NCBI RefSeq assembly: GCF_030272615.1
Contig: NC_081415.1
Coordinates: forward strand, 368,388,167 to 368,452,166
DNA from: Cryptomeria japonica
Lineage: Eukaryota; Streptophyta; Pinopsida; Cupressales; Cupressaceae
Reading direction: 5' to 3'
DNA length: 64,000 nucleotides
Positions 1 to 11,800 of the stretch are shown piece after piece. The stretch's first letter is position 1, and each line of letters opens with the position of its first letter. The notes beneath the pieces were generated by a model. That model was given only the letters and a program-made list of their open reading frames with translations, was not told where the DNA came from and made no database searches. The translations under genes and the position numbers were made by a program.

Positions 1-2887
1 ATTCGAGAATGTATTGCTAGATACGACCCAGTGTTTGAAACCATTAGGAGAGACAATGGTGAAACCCTTCTCACCATAAATCATGAAGTAATTTCCTTAG
101 TTCTTAAAATACCTGATTATCAGTTCTCCAAATTTTCTCCTGCTCAGTCAATCACTAAGTTCAACGCAGATAGAGCTGGACACCAAAACAATGTAGCAAA
201 ATTCTGGTTGAAGGTTCCTCAAAGAGGTGGTTCTAGGTTACCCAAGAATACTAATAAGAATCACATGTTGCCGCACATTCATGACATAATGCTTTTGTTG
301 CACCGAGCCAGAGGTTCTGCTGAAGCTTATAGCTTCGATGAATGGATTTATTGTTATGTGCAGCTAGTTTTAGAAGGAAAACACTCTTTGGATTGGGCTG
401 AATTAATCACTGATTCAATGAGAGAACAATGGATTTTGGCTAAACAGTTCAAACAAAACTTCTTTATGTCTTCATATCTCTTGTATTGTTTGGCTTGTGT
501 TAAGGAGTTTGTTGGAATACCGAAACAACTCACTGAGGAGGATGTTCCTGTATATGAGTTCTATCCTATGCTGCAAAAGGATAAAGCTTTACAAGATTTT
601 AGAAGCGTGCACAACGCTTTTTTGGGTGATTTGTGTCATGAATTGATGAATATGAAAGCTAAAAGAATCTTTGATGATGCACAGACTTTGATAAAGAGGT
701 TTGGTAGTTTTTATATCCAGTTTCCATGCTTCTGTTACATACGGGTAGGCAGGTTTGAAGAGGAACCCTTCAAGATCCCTCACTTCTGTTCAGATTGCTT
801 TGTTCTAGTGGAAGTATGCAGACAACTAATCTCTGTAATAAAAAAGGCACAACCCAGGGACAAATGGGAAGGTCATTTTCCCATACAATTGGGTGTGTTG
901 TCCTGCAGTTCAATGTCTGATGCTTTGGGTATAGGAGCAGACCTCAGGAATTTCAATTTTCTTTGTATTCTGAAAGGAAAGGTTTTGATAACAAAGGATT
1001 TTCCTGAAGTCTTGGTATAATGCCATATCTTCCCATGCCATAGTTAGAAGATTTTTGGGAAGATTGTACAGATGAACTTGAAATATTCAAAAGGGGAAAC
1101 ATGAGATTGGTGTTAGAACAAGTTGTTTCTTTGCAAATAAAGTTGGATATGAAGGGGCTCGAAGAGGATTATCTAGAACTATTCAAACCAGGGTACTTAG
1201 CACATGTAGAAGCTGAAATGCCTCCAATTAATTGGGATGAAGAAGTGAATGATGATATATAATTAAGGACCAAAGGAGTTCTGGAAAGGACCATGACATG
1301 GGTGGCCAATAAGAAAGCAATGAAGTCAGGCGTTAAGTCTCATTCTACGAGAAGTAATAAGGATCCTCTGCCTTTACCAAAGCATCTTTCTAATAATGCT
1401 TCTATGCCTATTCATGCAGGTAAGGATAACAAGTCGCCCCAGCTTAGACACAGGTCTAATTCAACTTTGGATTTTTGTGCTCCTTGACCCGATCTTAAAG
1501 TGCCGCTCAAAGAAAGATTGATCAGGCAAAGGATACGGGGGTGAAAGATACCGTGCTCGATTCCCAAATATTTGAAATTGAAGACTTGGATGATGAAGTT
1601 GCTAGTACGCTGGATTCTCATACGGTGACTGTGGCTATGATGCCACCTTCAAAGATGATCGAAGGAACTACTCATTCCAGTGCAACTCCTAAGTGGTTGA
1701 CTACCTCGGTGAACTAGAAAAGGAGTTTTCTTCCTGTGACTTTTCCAATTCAGGAAATGGTTGTTAAATACACAGAGAAGAATCCAAAGCCGAAGATGTT
1801 CAAGACTGCCGCTCGCCTGGATAATGATGAGGAAACTGGAAAATGGGTTACTGAAATCACCTCATATAAACCCAAGGATGAAAACAAAGAGGCTAGCCCT
1901 GATGATTTTGAGATCACAAAGGTGGAATTGGGGAACATGAGCAGAGACACAGACAAACACTTCTTTGAAGTGTCAGCAAAGAAAATGCTCACTAGGTCGG
2001 AAAAGGATGGGCGAGAAAAGAGAGAACTTAAGCAACACATAAACATTCTGGCCCAGTTCATCGATAGTATTGGTTTCCTTGGGGCACTTCCAATATCTCA
2101 TGCTACAAAGAACTTCGACCCGAATTCACCGAAAAATAAAAAGCTAATGAACCAAGTTCAACGGGCCAAGAGTATTGCTGAAGCTATGGAAAAATGGATT
2201 GAAGGGATAATCAAGGACAACGAGAAGTACATTGTCGACTCTCAGAGACTTTGCAAAGAAACATAGGGTCTTATTGCCAAGGTTCAAAATCAGCTTGTGC
2301 CGTGGGAGAAGGAGGAGCACAAATGGCAGAATATCTTGCCTTTGTTTGCCAAAATAGAAGAATATGGAGTTACCAGGTTTTTGATAGAACACTCAATCAA
2401 GCTGGTGGTGGATGAATGTCAGCTTTTTGTGCTGAAGAAAACCATAATGTTGCGAGTGCTTACCTTCAAGTCTATGATCACCGATGCAAAGACCTCTGTT
2501 TATGAACTCCAGGATCTCCAATGCAGCATAGTAAATGATAACAAGGTGGTTAACCCTGACCATGATTGGTAGTTGGGAATTTGTGGGTTGAGCACACAGG
2601 ATGCAATCAGATCTTTCCAGATGAACATGGAGAAGATCAGGGCCAAGGGTAACTTCACGCCTGAAGATATAACCAGGGTGGCAAGGATTGAGTCTATGAC
2701 TTTCATTGGAAATGATCAACTGCCGAAACATTCTGAGAAGATGGTGCAACATCGGTGGAATAAAGAGGTGGCAAAGGCGAATCTCAACGCGATGAAAGTC
2801 CTAAGCCAATCCATTGTTCAAGAACTCACAACTGCTCATGACACCCACGAAAGTGGAGAGGATGATGATGATGGAAATATGGCATAA
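1..2887 (+). pseudogene. Decayed coiled-coil-tailed gene, copy 1 (PMD-like head, unknown function)
   Basis: The reading frame is open from the window edge, so the true start lies outside. The first 339 codons are intact to the stop at 1018-1020. Reading then moves to another frame (about 1020-1487, with in-frame stops near 1044 and 1260) and to a third (about 1500-2887), which is broken by TAG at 2264-2266 and 2570-2572. The head contains DNGETLLTINHEVISLVLKI, which resembles in layout the PMD signature (GE-T-T-D-LL-IP). The segment SSYLLYCLACVKEFVGI followed by VPVYEFYP matches the minus-strand gene at 50862-55909. The tail is polar, charged and helical, ending in an acidic stretch ESGEDDDDG. 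No catalytic motif is visible and I cannot name a function. It is probably a transposon passenger gene that no longer works. Confidence 0.55.
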
Positions 2888-3795
2888 TGCATTAATTTAG
2901 GGCTGGTTTCTTTTCTTTTGTAATTTCTCATGGATATGCAAAGACTTCAGGACATCTGTCCCAAAATACTTCTTGTTGGTTTCATAACTGTTTACAGGGG
3001 TGGTCGAGTTTTCAGGGTAACCTCCCCTGTTCAAAACTATAAATTAAGGAAAATTAGATAGTATAGGGGTTAGATTTAGTGACCAATTTTTGGTTTTTTT
3101 TGCTCTGTTTTGGTGTATTTTCTGTTTTGTCGAAGGAAGAATCAGACTGCTAAATCTGGAATGGAAGAAGATTTGTAGATATATTTTCATGCCTTTGTTG
3201 CATTAGAATATATATACAGACTGATCATATTGGTCTTGGGAGAGGGAAAATCTGTGTGTTTTGAATCTGTGTTGATACATATCTTTGCATATGTTTATCT
3301 GATCAAATAACAGTAATGATTTTTCCATTATAGAAAATTATTATTCTTCTGGTGTTCTTTCCTTTGAGTGTTTGTTTACTTCTAGAGAAGATTCATGTTT
3401 GGAGATAGATTTAGTTTCTTAAATCTGTTCATTCTTTAATAAACCTGTGGAAATGGTATATTGAACTTTATTTCAGTTGCTATCATCTCATATATTGAAA
3501 AGATAGGAAAAATTGCTTTCTTCTTTTTGAAACATGTGTGAAATATCAGCCTCTCATCCAAGAATGAAGTAGGTAGCCTTACATGCTTTTGGGTTAAAAG
3601 ATACTATTCAAAAATAAATAGTTTAGAGCATTCCTTGAAAAATTGAGATAGGGAGTTGTACCTTCGCAAAATTCAGAGGGAAGTGATTTGAACAACACTT
3701 ACCCAACTATTTAGTGAAACACTTGTTCTTAAAATAAGGCAACAAAGTTCAAGATTGATCATTTGTAAAAAGGACAAATCTGTTCACTAACAGAA
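2888..3795. other. Intergenic / 3' flank, no gene seen
   Basis: This AT-rich stretch follows the stop of the copy 1 gene and looks like its 3' untranslated flank plus unassigned sequence. I see no motif-bearing reading frame on either strand. Confidence 0.4.
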
Positions 3796-3799
3796 CCCC

Positions 3800-4857
3800 A
3801 TCCTAATCTCTAAGGGTGATCCACAAGCCTCTGCAACATCCTAGCCTAGCCGCATAAGAAACCTTGCTATTCCCTATTTGACATAATGAATCAACCAATA
3901 AATCCTGCCAAGACACAAGCTAGTAGAAACTGCTCATTGTTCCTGGTCATCATCTCATCCTAGCTGATAGCCTGTGTAAGGATGTCCTGATCATGAAATA
4001 CCCATCTCAATGCTAGTAAGCCAAGGCACTATACAAAATCGTAATCAACCTTATCCCCAACAAATGGAATCTTGAGAAGCCTATAAATATCCTCAGGAGT
4101 GATGGTAATCTCCCCAACTGGTAAATGAAATGTGTTATGCTCAGAATGGAATCTCTCAACAAGTGCTGTGAGCATCCTGTGATTCACACAGATATTTGGT
4201 ATCTGTAGAAGGTGGGTAAATCCACACAAATCAATATGTGCCTTGTCTATATCGGATAACTCATGCACTAGTCTTATGGTCGGAGGATAGACACATCAGA
4301 AAAGAACATGTGGTAATCGAACTTGCAAGAAGCAAACAACAAAGCATCAAAAACTCATCCAAATTCATTATAAGACAACTTAAACATCACACAAATCCAA
4401 CTACATCAATTGCTAAATCAAATTTTCATGTTTGCACCCTTAAAAATGCTCACTATTTTTCATACGATATTTCACAGTGCTGGCAGAAACTCGTACGAGT
4501 CAAGAATAGGTATAGGACAACAAAAGACTCTGATATGATACAAAACAAGCATTCACAAATGGTCTCTTAATCAAACACTCACACGATACAAGGGGAGGCA
4601 TAAAACAAAAAATATAATGGACTTAAACCACAAAACAATACAAAACAGTTTGTTGTACGACACAAGATGTCGTCTCACACGACAAAATTATAACGAACTA
4701 CTTGAACAAGACTAAAAATTCAAAAAATCAACAAAAAAATTCAAAATTGATGAAATGAAAGGGCTAAAAATTAGACTCTTACCACTGGCTCATAGTTCCG
4801 AGGTCGATTATGATGTCTCTGGCACTCAAATCGGTGCTACTGGATCGGAATGACCAT
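3800..4857 (-). pseudogene. PMD gene fragment, antisense in a gypsy 3' region
   Basis: Exon 2 (4268 down to about 3800) carries the plant mobile domain signature LVERFHSEHNTFHLPVGEIT followed by ITPEDIYRLLKIPFVGD. After a frame change it continues with NEQFLLACVLAGFIG and QGFLCG, both typical PMD blocks. Exon 1 (4857-4783) starts MVIPIQ, has an in-frame TAG, then ECQRHHNRPRNYEPV and a consensus donor GTAAGA. Its end matches the first exon of the PMD gene at 19904. A TATA box lies 74 bp upstream. The gene runs opposite to the LTR at 5973, the same antisense layout as the PMD gene at 19904-22340. It is truncated near 3800 and lacks a tail. PMD proteins (MAIN/MAIL1 type) are nuclear and linked to transposon silencing, but this copy is dead. 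Confidence 0.7.
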
Positions 4858-4930
4858 TTTTCTTCGCAGAAGGATTTTTGATTTTTCAAACGTGGAGAGG
4901 TTAAAATGAATTGAATATGACACTTTGACC

Positions 4931-4940
4931 CCTTATATAG
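4931..4940 (-). promoter_or_regulatory. TATA box of antisense PMD gene fragment
   Basis: On the minus strand the bases read CTATATAAGG, 74 bp upstream of the ATG at 4857. The PMD gene at 19904 has the same spacing (77 bp), which supports a real promoter rather than a chance AT run. Confidence 0.5.
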
Positions 4941-5364
4941 CCAAAACCCTAATTTTTCAACTTACTTCGATGGACATGAAAATTGTACCCTTAGCTGATT
5001 CCATTTTCGGGATCGAAATCAAAATCCGAGATCGTTCTTCTAGTCAATTTCAATACAATTGTGACCACTTAGCGCTTTCATCAAATTCTCATTATTTACT
5101 CCAATTTGCGCTGAATTTCTCATCAATCATCGCTAAATCTTCAAGTATTCCTCTGACTCATTGTTTATGCTTAAATCATTATCATCGCCAACGATTGCCT
5201 AAAATCGTGAACCCTCGCTATCTTTCGATTTCGCTCCTGAGGGGGCATACTCGTGACCTTATGACCTCACACCTTCAATGTCAAGAATTTTTTCAAATCT
5301 TCATCAAAAGTCGAGCAAAAATCTTTTTCAACTAAAGAAAATCAAACAAATTATTATTACTAAA

Positions 5365-5915
5365 GGGTATCTCAGCTTCATCGCTTCATATCAAGTTGGG
5401 ATTTATCATTCATCTGAGTCAAATCAATCGGTAGGGGCATACCTGTTTCCTCGCTTCAAATCAAGATGATATTTGCCTTCATCTGAATTAGTCTCTTAAC
5501 GTTAATTAGTTTCATTGCTTTTCATCAAGCTGATTATTTGTTTAAACTCAATCAAAAGTTTAAAGAGTATCTTTGATCACACGCTCAATCTAAGCAGGTG
5601 TTCAGTTTCATCGCATCAAATCAAGCTAGACAATTTATCTTCGCTCATCGCATCTTGATCCATCAAGTTCAAGATCGATTTTATCTTCGCTTAGTGTGTC
5701 TAGTTCAATCAAGTTCTAGATTAGTAAGACCCACTTCTTGATCAATCAAGTTCAAGTTCGGTATCTTTGCTCTCCATTGGTCCTAGTTCAATCAAGTTCT
5801 GGACTAGTTTTGCTTTAATCAACTCTGTTCAGCTTCATCGCTTCAAATAAAGCTAAACACCTTGCTCTTCATCTGGTTCATGATCAATCAAGTTTAGAAC
5901 TGGTATCTCCTAGAC
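5365..5915. repeat. Motif-studded tract with two interleaved words
   Basis: Two short imperfect words recur. Word A is like TTCATCGCTTCAAATCAAGC (near 5369, 5450, 5509, 5606, 5641 and 5831). Word B is like TTCAATCAAGTTCTAGACTA (near 5713, 5740, 5791 and 5893). The spacing is irregular, so this is not a simple tandem repeat. It lies between the PMD promoter and the polypurine tract of the gypsy element. Confidence 0.6.
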
Positions 5916-5959
5916 ATCAACATATTCTTTGAACCAACGCGCTGCTCACACATAAATTC

Positions 5960-5972
5960 AAAGAGGGGCAAA
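5960..5972 (+). promoter_or_regulatory. Polypurine tract of plus-oriented gypsy element
   Basis: AAAGAGGGGCAAA lies directly before TGTAATACCC. The minus-oriented gypsy element has the same core next to its 3' LTR (19552-19566), so this marks plus-strand priming and the start of a 3' LTR. Confidence 0.65.
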
Positions 5973-7126
5973 TGTAATACCCTAAAAATGGTCATCTAAA
6001 CCATGGTCCCCTATTTTCGACAACATCACCAAGGTCCTAACCAAAGGCAATTAAAACGACTTTGAGAACACAATTAATTAATTCTTTAATCATCAAATGT
6101 CACATGGCAAGTGAATTATTCTATATTAATTAAATATTTATTTATTTAATTAAATCATTCCAAGTAAATCATTTTGATCTATTATCCTATTTAATTTATT
6201 AAATATCCTTGCATATTTAATTAATTAATAAATTTACCATTTAAACATAAAAAAAGGAATTAATTTATCACAAAAGAGGAATTAATATTTAAAGCAAGAG
6301 TTAAATTGAAAATAAAATAAAAGAATTGAATTGAGAGAGAAATCAAACTTGAGATATTATTTCTTCTTCTAAATTGAGAACTTGGAACCAGAAAAACAAT
6401 TAAATGAATTTATTCATTCTCTAAAATTGGAACTCAAAGCTTTTGAGAAAAGAAGTTGAGTTCCATTGAAAAGACTCTTTTATTGAATAAATCAAATAAT
6501 TACCTATTTTTATCTCAAGTGCATGGAATTAATTGAATTATATCTCTAATGCAAACTCAAACTTCTTTTCTGAATGCATTTCAATTAAACTATAATTGGA
6601 ATCTATCTCAAGGTTAACTAAATCTGATTTCTCAATTATTTCAATTATCCTTAATTGTTCTTTTTCTTGATCTCTCTTGTGATTCTCTATAAATTCAGCC
6701 TTCATCTCTCATTCAAAACACCCTGGAGATTTATTGTTATTATATAGTTTTTGCTCTGGAGTCATTGAAGATATTGTGTTTGCTTTTTTTTAAGATTATT
6801 GCATCTTAGTTTAATTTTTTTTTGCATATTTTATGATTGCTTGAATTCATATAGCTTATTATTCATCCAACTAGCATAATCTTGCATCCATTTAGCTTAA
6901 TCTTATACTCATATAGATTAAATCCTTTGTCTTGGTGTAGTCTAGTCACTGGTTTTGCTTATATAAATCTAAGATCAATCTTATACTTGCATATTTTAGA
7001 AGGAAATTAGTCGATTTGTTATGGTTTTCATATTCATGCTTATATCTGTCTAACCATACATGTAATGAATTAATTGAAGTGTTGTGTCTTGCAACTTACA
7101 AACTTATTCCACTTTTTCACACACAA
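5973..7126 (+). mobile_element. 3' LTR of a Tat-type gypsy element (right border approximate)
   Basis: The LTR starts TGTAATACCCTAAAAATGG right after the polypurine tract. It is AT-rich, with a TATA box CTATAAATTC at 6687-6696 and a run of about 400 bp after it. The right end is taken at a CACACA near 7126, just before the GA repeat. No second LTR copy is in the window, so the border and target duplication cannot be confirmed. Confidence 0.55.
6687..6696 (+). promoter_or_regulatory. TATA box in gypsy LTR
   Basis: CTATAAATTC lies about 715 bp into the LTR, a plausible core promoter for the retroelement transcript. This rests on motif and position only. Confidence 0.4.
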
Positions 7127-7129
7127 GAA

Positions 7130-7142
7130 AAAGAGAGAAGGG

Positions 7143-7240
<98 letters not shown>

Positions 7241-7331
7241 TAAGGGGTATGGAGGAAGGGAGAAGGGGGGAGAGAGAGGGGGGGGAGGGAGAGAGAAGGA
7301 GGGGAGATGGAGGGAGGGACAAAAGAAGGGG

Positions 7332-7366
<35 letters not shown>

Positions 7367-7945
7367 AGGGGTATGAGGAAGAGAGAAGGAGAGAGAATCA
7401 AGTCTCTATTCCTCTCTCCCTCTCTCCCTCTATGCCTCTCTTCACACCTCTCTCTCTAGTCTCTTGTACTCTCATTCCATCAATTCCTCCCTCTCATTCA
7501 GACTCTCTCTATCTCTCACCCTCTCTCTCCTTCCCTCCCTCCACCTCTTAGGTCTCTCTTTCTCTCCCAATCCCTCTATCCACCTCTTAGATCTCTCTAT
7601 ATCTCTCCAACTCCTTTTGTGTCTCTCTCACATTCTCTTAGGTATCTCTATCCTACTCTCTCTCTGTCTCTCTGTCTCTGCCTCTATCTCTCTCTTTGAC
7701 TCCCCTTCTTTGTGTCACTCTCTATCTCTATCTCTCCCTCTATTTACCTCTCTCTCTCCTCTCCCCCTCCCTTTCCCTTTCTCTATCTCTATCTCCCCCC
7801 CTTTCTCTATCTCTCCATCTCTCTTTCTCTCATTTATCTCTCATCTCTCCCTCTCAGTTTCTACCTATCTATCTAACTCTCCTCCTCTCCTAGGTGTATC
7901 TCTCTCCCATTCCATCCCTCTCCTCCCCCTCTCTCCCTCTCTAGG
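7130..7945. repeat. GA block joined to CT block, with perfect (GA)n
   Basis: From 7130 to 7397 the plus strand is almost all purine (GA and GGGGTATGGA words), including an uninterrupted (GA)n at 7148-7236. From 7398 to 7945 it switches to almost all pyrimidine (CTCTC with CTATCT). The strand bias therefore reverses at about 7398, giving an imperfect inverted arrangement. Serine-leucine or arginine-glutamate reading frames here are translation artefacts. Confidence 0.9.
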
Positions 7946-8089
7946 GTCATATGGTATTATTAGAGGCCATATGGTATCCTAGGGATCCATGCATGTGTCC
8001 TATGGGGTCATACAACACCATATGACTCCTTAAGACACCATATGACCCATAATGACACATAAGAGGTCATATGGAGTCCTAAGGGTCAT
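7946..8089. repeat. Palindromic array, left part
   Basis: Short units related to GGTCATATGGTGTCCTAAGG occur in both orientations (ACACCATATGACC and its complement). The same array resumes at 35542 on the other side of the gypsy element, so this is the left half of the insertion target. Confidence 0.75.
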
Positions 8090-8580
8090 TGAAGATGGTA
8101 AAAAGCAGCAAGGCGAATTAAGGTGGTTAGTATGCAAACAAAACATTAAAAAATATTAAAAACATGGAACATAAATCAAACCACATGAAAACATGAAGAC
8201 GATGCTTATACCTTGCAAACTTTTACCTTCTTCCTCAAAAGGAGCTTGGGTGAAGTCTAAGTGCACCCAAATGCCTCCAACGTGAGGTTGATTTTCTCCT
8301 AGATTGCTTGATGTGGTTGGCTCTCCAATATTGTGCACAAATAGATGTGACGGATTAAGGAATGAATGATGAAATGGATAAGTATGGATGAGTGCTAATT
8401 TTGGCATGGTAAGGATGCAAGGATGGTTTCTTGGGCACAAACTAGCAAAATGGATTTGCTAAAATTGGAGATGAGATATGAGGGAATAGAGTCCTCAATT
8501 TATACGAAGAGAGTAGGAAAAATGGAGGGCTAGGATTGACCTAAGATGGAGGGTCAGGATTCCTTGTGAGCCCACACAAG
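8090..8580 (-). mobile_element. Gypsy 3' LTR, piece 1 (LTR 3' end)
   Basis: This piece aligns by eye with 34271 to about 34747 of the intact 5' LTR. It begins TGAAGATGGT, which in element orientation is the ...TCTTCA end, and stops where copia element 1 was inserted. The reading frame at 8156-8440 is just LTR sequence. Confidence 0.8.
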
Positions 8581-8803
8581 TGTTAGGGCAGAAATGTAAA
8601 TGAATTGATAAAATGAAACACATTTCAATTAAAATTCAAGAAGTAATTGCTGCATAATAAAGGCAGCGAACAGTTTGCATAGTTACACAAAAACTGTCGG
8701 ATGGAACAAATAAGTTATAACTATACAAAAACTAATAAAATCAAACAAAACTAAAATTAACCTAAAATAACTAAGTTTTAACCTAAAGATTAATACATTA
8801 ACA
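8581..8803 (-). repeat. Copia element 1 3' LTR
   Basis: This 223 bp sequence is repeated at 13181-13403 with one difference. In element orientation it starts TGTTAATG and ends CCTAACA. Confidence 0.95.
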
Positions 8804-8813
8804 TCTCCCCCTT
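8804..8813 (-). promoter_or_regulatory. Copia element 1 polypurine tract
   Basis: The minus strand reads AAGGGGGAGA directly before the TGTTAATG start of the 3' LTR. It overlaps the last codon and stop of the polyprotein. Confidence 0.85.
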
Positions 8814-11800
8814 AATCTGAAGGAGTTAAACCAATCATTTCACGAAATTTTTCAAACTTAACACGACCCAATGCTTTGGTAAGGATATCTGCAGGTTGGT
8901 CTGTAGTAGCACAATATTGAGGGGAGATACTGCCATCTTTCACATAGTGCCGAATAAAATGAAACTTGGTGTTGATATGTTTGGTACGATCATGAAACAC
9001 TGGGTTCTTAGCCATTTTTATAGTAGATTGATTGTCAATAAAGAGTGGTGTGGAAGAAGCTTGTGATGCCTGCAAATCTGCAAGAATTCTTCGAAGCCAT
9101 AAGATTTCTCTAGTTGCCTCAGATGCTGCTATATATTCTGCTTCTGCAGAAGAGAGAGCTGGGACTGGTTGTTTTTTAGATTTCCAAGAGATTACAGCAG
9201 AACCAAGAGACATTAAGTAACCAGATGTAGATTTTCCATCATCCATATCACCTGCATAATCTGAATCTGAATAACTAAGCAAAGAAAATTTTGATATCTT
9301 GGAGTACTTAAGCCCATAGTTTTGAGTGCCCTGTAGATATCGAAGAACCCGTTTGGCTGCGAACCAATGAGTTTCTCTAGGTTGTTGCATAAATCGTGAT
9401 AGAACTCCAACAGAAAAAGAAATATCAGGTCGAGTAGTTGTAGCATAAATCAAACTGCCAACTAGTTGCCTATAAGAAGTTGCATCAACCAAATCAGAGG
9501 AATCATTAGATGAAAGTTTGAGATTTTGCTCCATAGGAGTGCTGAGAGGCTTGCAATCAGCCATACCAAACTTTTTGAGAAGATCACCAATATATTTTTG
9601 TTGACTGATGAAGATAGATTGGGGGTTTTGAATCACCTCAATTCCCAAATAGTAATGAAGATGACCCAAATCAGTCATATCAAAACCTTGCTGCAATCCT
9701 TCTTTTACATTTTGAATATTAGCCTCACTAGTTCCAGTGATAAATAAATCATCCACATAAACAATAAGATAGACAATAGTACCATCAATCTGTTTAACAA
9801 AAAGAGTTGCATCATCAAATTCAAAGTGATGAAAATTCAACTGCAAGAGATGCTCAGTAAGTTTTTCATACTAGGCTCGTGGGGCTTGTTTTAAACCATA
9901 CAATGATTTTATAAGCTTGCATACCTTGTCCTCTTTGCCAGGAACTTCAAAGCCTTCAGGTTGAGTCATATATACTGTTTCTTTAAGATCACCATTCAAG
10001 AATGCAGTTTTAACATCCATGTGATGGATGTTCCAACCATTTTGGGCTGCTAAAGCCAACAAAACACGAATAGTAGTCCATTTTGCTGTAGGGGCAAATG
10101 TTTCATCATAGTCTATGCCCTCTTTTTGAGCATAACCTTTGGCAACAAGGCGTGCTTTGTGTTTATCAAGTGAACCATCAGCGTTATATTTATTTCTAAA
10201 AATCCACTTACAACCAATAGGTTTACAATAAAGAGGAGGATCAACCAACTCCCATGTGCCATTATTCAAAAGTGCATTATACTCATGTTGCATAGCTTGC
10301 CTCCAAAATGAAATATGATGAGCTTCTTTATAGGAATTTGGTGTTGAATCGATTGTGAGATTGAGTTCATCAATAGACTCAAGGTTATCTGAAATATTAG
10401 ATTGAGCTTGTAGCCTTGCTTTATAAGAACTTCTTGTACCTGTTTTACCTATTTCATCAGGTCGCAAATCTTTCAAAGTTTGTTGAACTTGTTTGGTCCA
10501 CCTATGAGAGGATTTTTGTGGGACAGTAGATGTTTCTATTTGTAGATTAGAATCTTCATTGGGAGGTAATGAGTCAGGCTCATCATTAGTGAGAACATCA
10601 CTATGAGAAGGGGCTTCTTCTGGTACATGAAGAGGTGGAGCATCATGAGTTGAGGTAGCTTGAGATGCAGGTTCTACACATGTATTCATTCCTCCAGAGT
10701 GTAAAATCTCACAAGAATTTTCTATCCAAGGAGAAGATGTGGCAAATTTATCAAGCTGTTTTAACTCATTTTCAATATGTGTATCACTTTTGAAAGATTC
10801 ACAAAATACAACATCACGAGCAATAAAAAACTTTTTATGAACTTCATCATATAATCTATAGGCTTTTGAAGTTTCAGAATAGCCCAAAAAAATGCACTTA
10901 TAACTATGATGATGCAACTTATTCCTTTTTTCTTTAGGAATCAAAGCATAGCAAATAGACCCAAAAATTCGAAGGTGTCGAATAGTTGGAGGATAACCAA
11001 ACCAAACCTCATATGGAGTTGTTTGGTGAAGAGCAGATGATGGAGATCTATTGCGAAGATAGACTGCTGTTCTTGCTGCTTCAGCCCAAAAATATAACTT
11101 GATACCTTTGAAATATAACATTGCTCGAACCATGTTCATGATAGTTCTATTCATTCTTTCAACAACACCGTTTTGTTGAGGAGTGCCTGGAATAGTGAGA
11201 TGATGCTGAATACCATTTTGACAAAGATAATCCTCAAAAATTAGAGAAGTAAATTCTCCACCATTATCTGTTCGAAGAGTACCAATTTGAGATTGAGCCT
11301 GATTTTCAATCATAACACGAAATCTTTTAAAAGTGTCAAAAGCCTCTGATTTTTGCTGCAAAAAATAAATCCAAGTCATGCGACTATAATCATCAATAAA
11401 CAACATAAAGTACTTAGATCCTCCAATAGAAGTTACTGGTAAAGGCCCACACAAATCTGAATGAATGAGTTGCAATTTTCTATGTGCTCTCCAGGTGGAA
11501 TGAGGAAAAGAATTTTTATGTTGTTTGGCAAGAATACATGCTTCACATTTTTCAATTGATTTAGAAAAAAATGGCAAACCATCAACACCATTCTTTTGCA
11601 TGGTATGAATGCTATCATAACTAATATGCCCCAATCTTGCATGCCATAAAAGGCTTGGTGATAGACTCTCTTCTTCAGTAAGATATGCAAAATTTTTAGA
11701 AGTAGATGCACCATTTAATTTTAATAATCTTCCATCTTCACACCCAGTGAAAACAATTTGATTGTTAGATGTTTTTCTTACAACAACCTGCCCATCTTTT

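Noticed and set aside
7074-7982. Long reading frames rich in RERERE or SLSLSL
   Set aside because: They are translations of the GA and CT simple repeats in several frames on both strands, not genes.
8156-8440. 94-codon minus-strand frame
   Set aside because: It lies wholly inside the gypsy LTR and has no motif; the intact 5' LTR copy does not keep a comparable open frame.
8812-9846. Separate RT/RNase H gene downstream of copia 1 gag-pol
   Set aside because: It is in the same frame as 13023-9871 and separated only by one TAG, so it is the same polyprotein.
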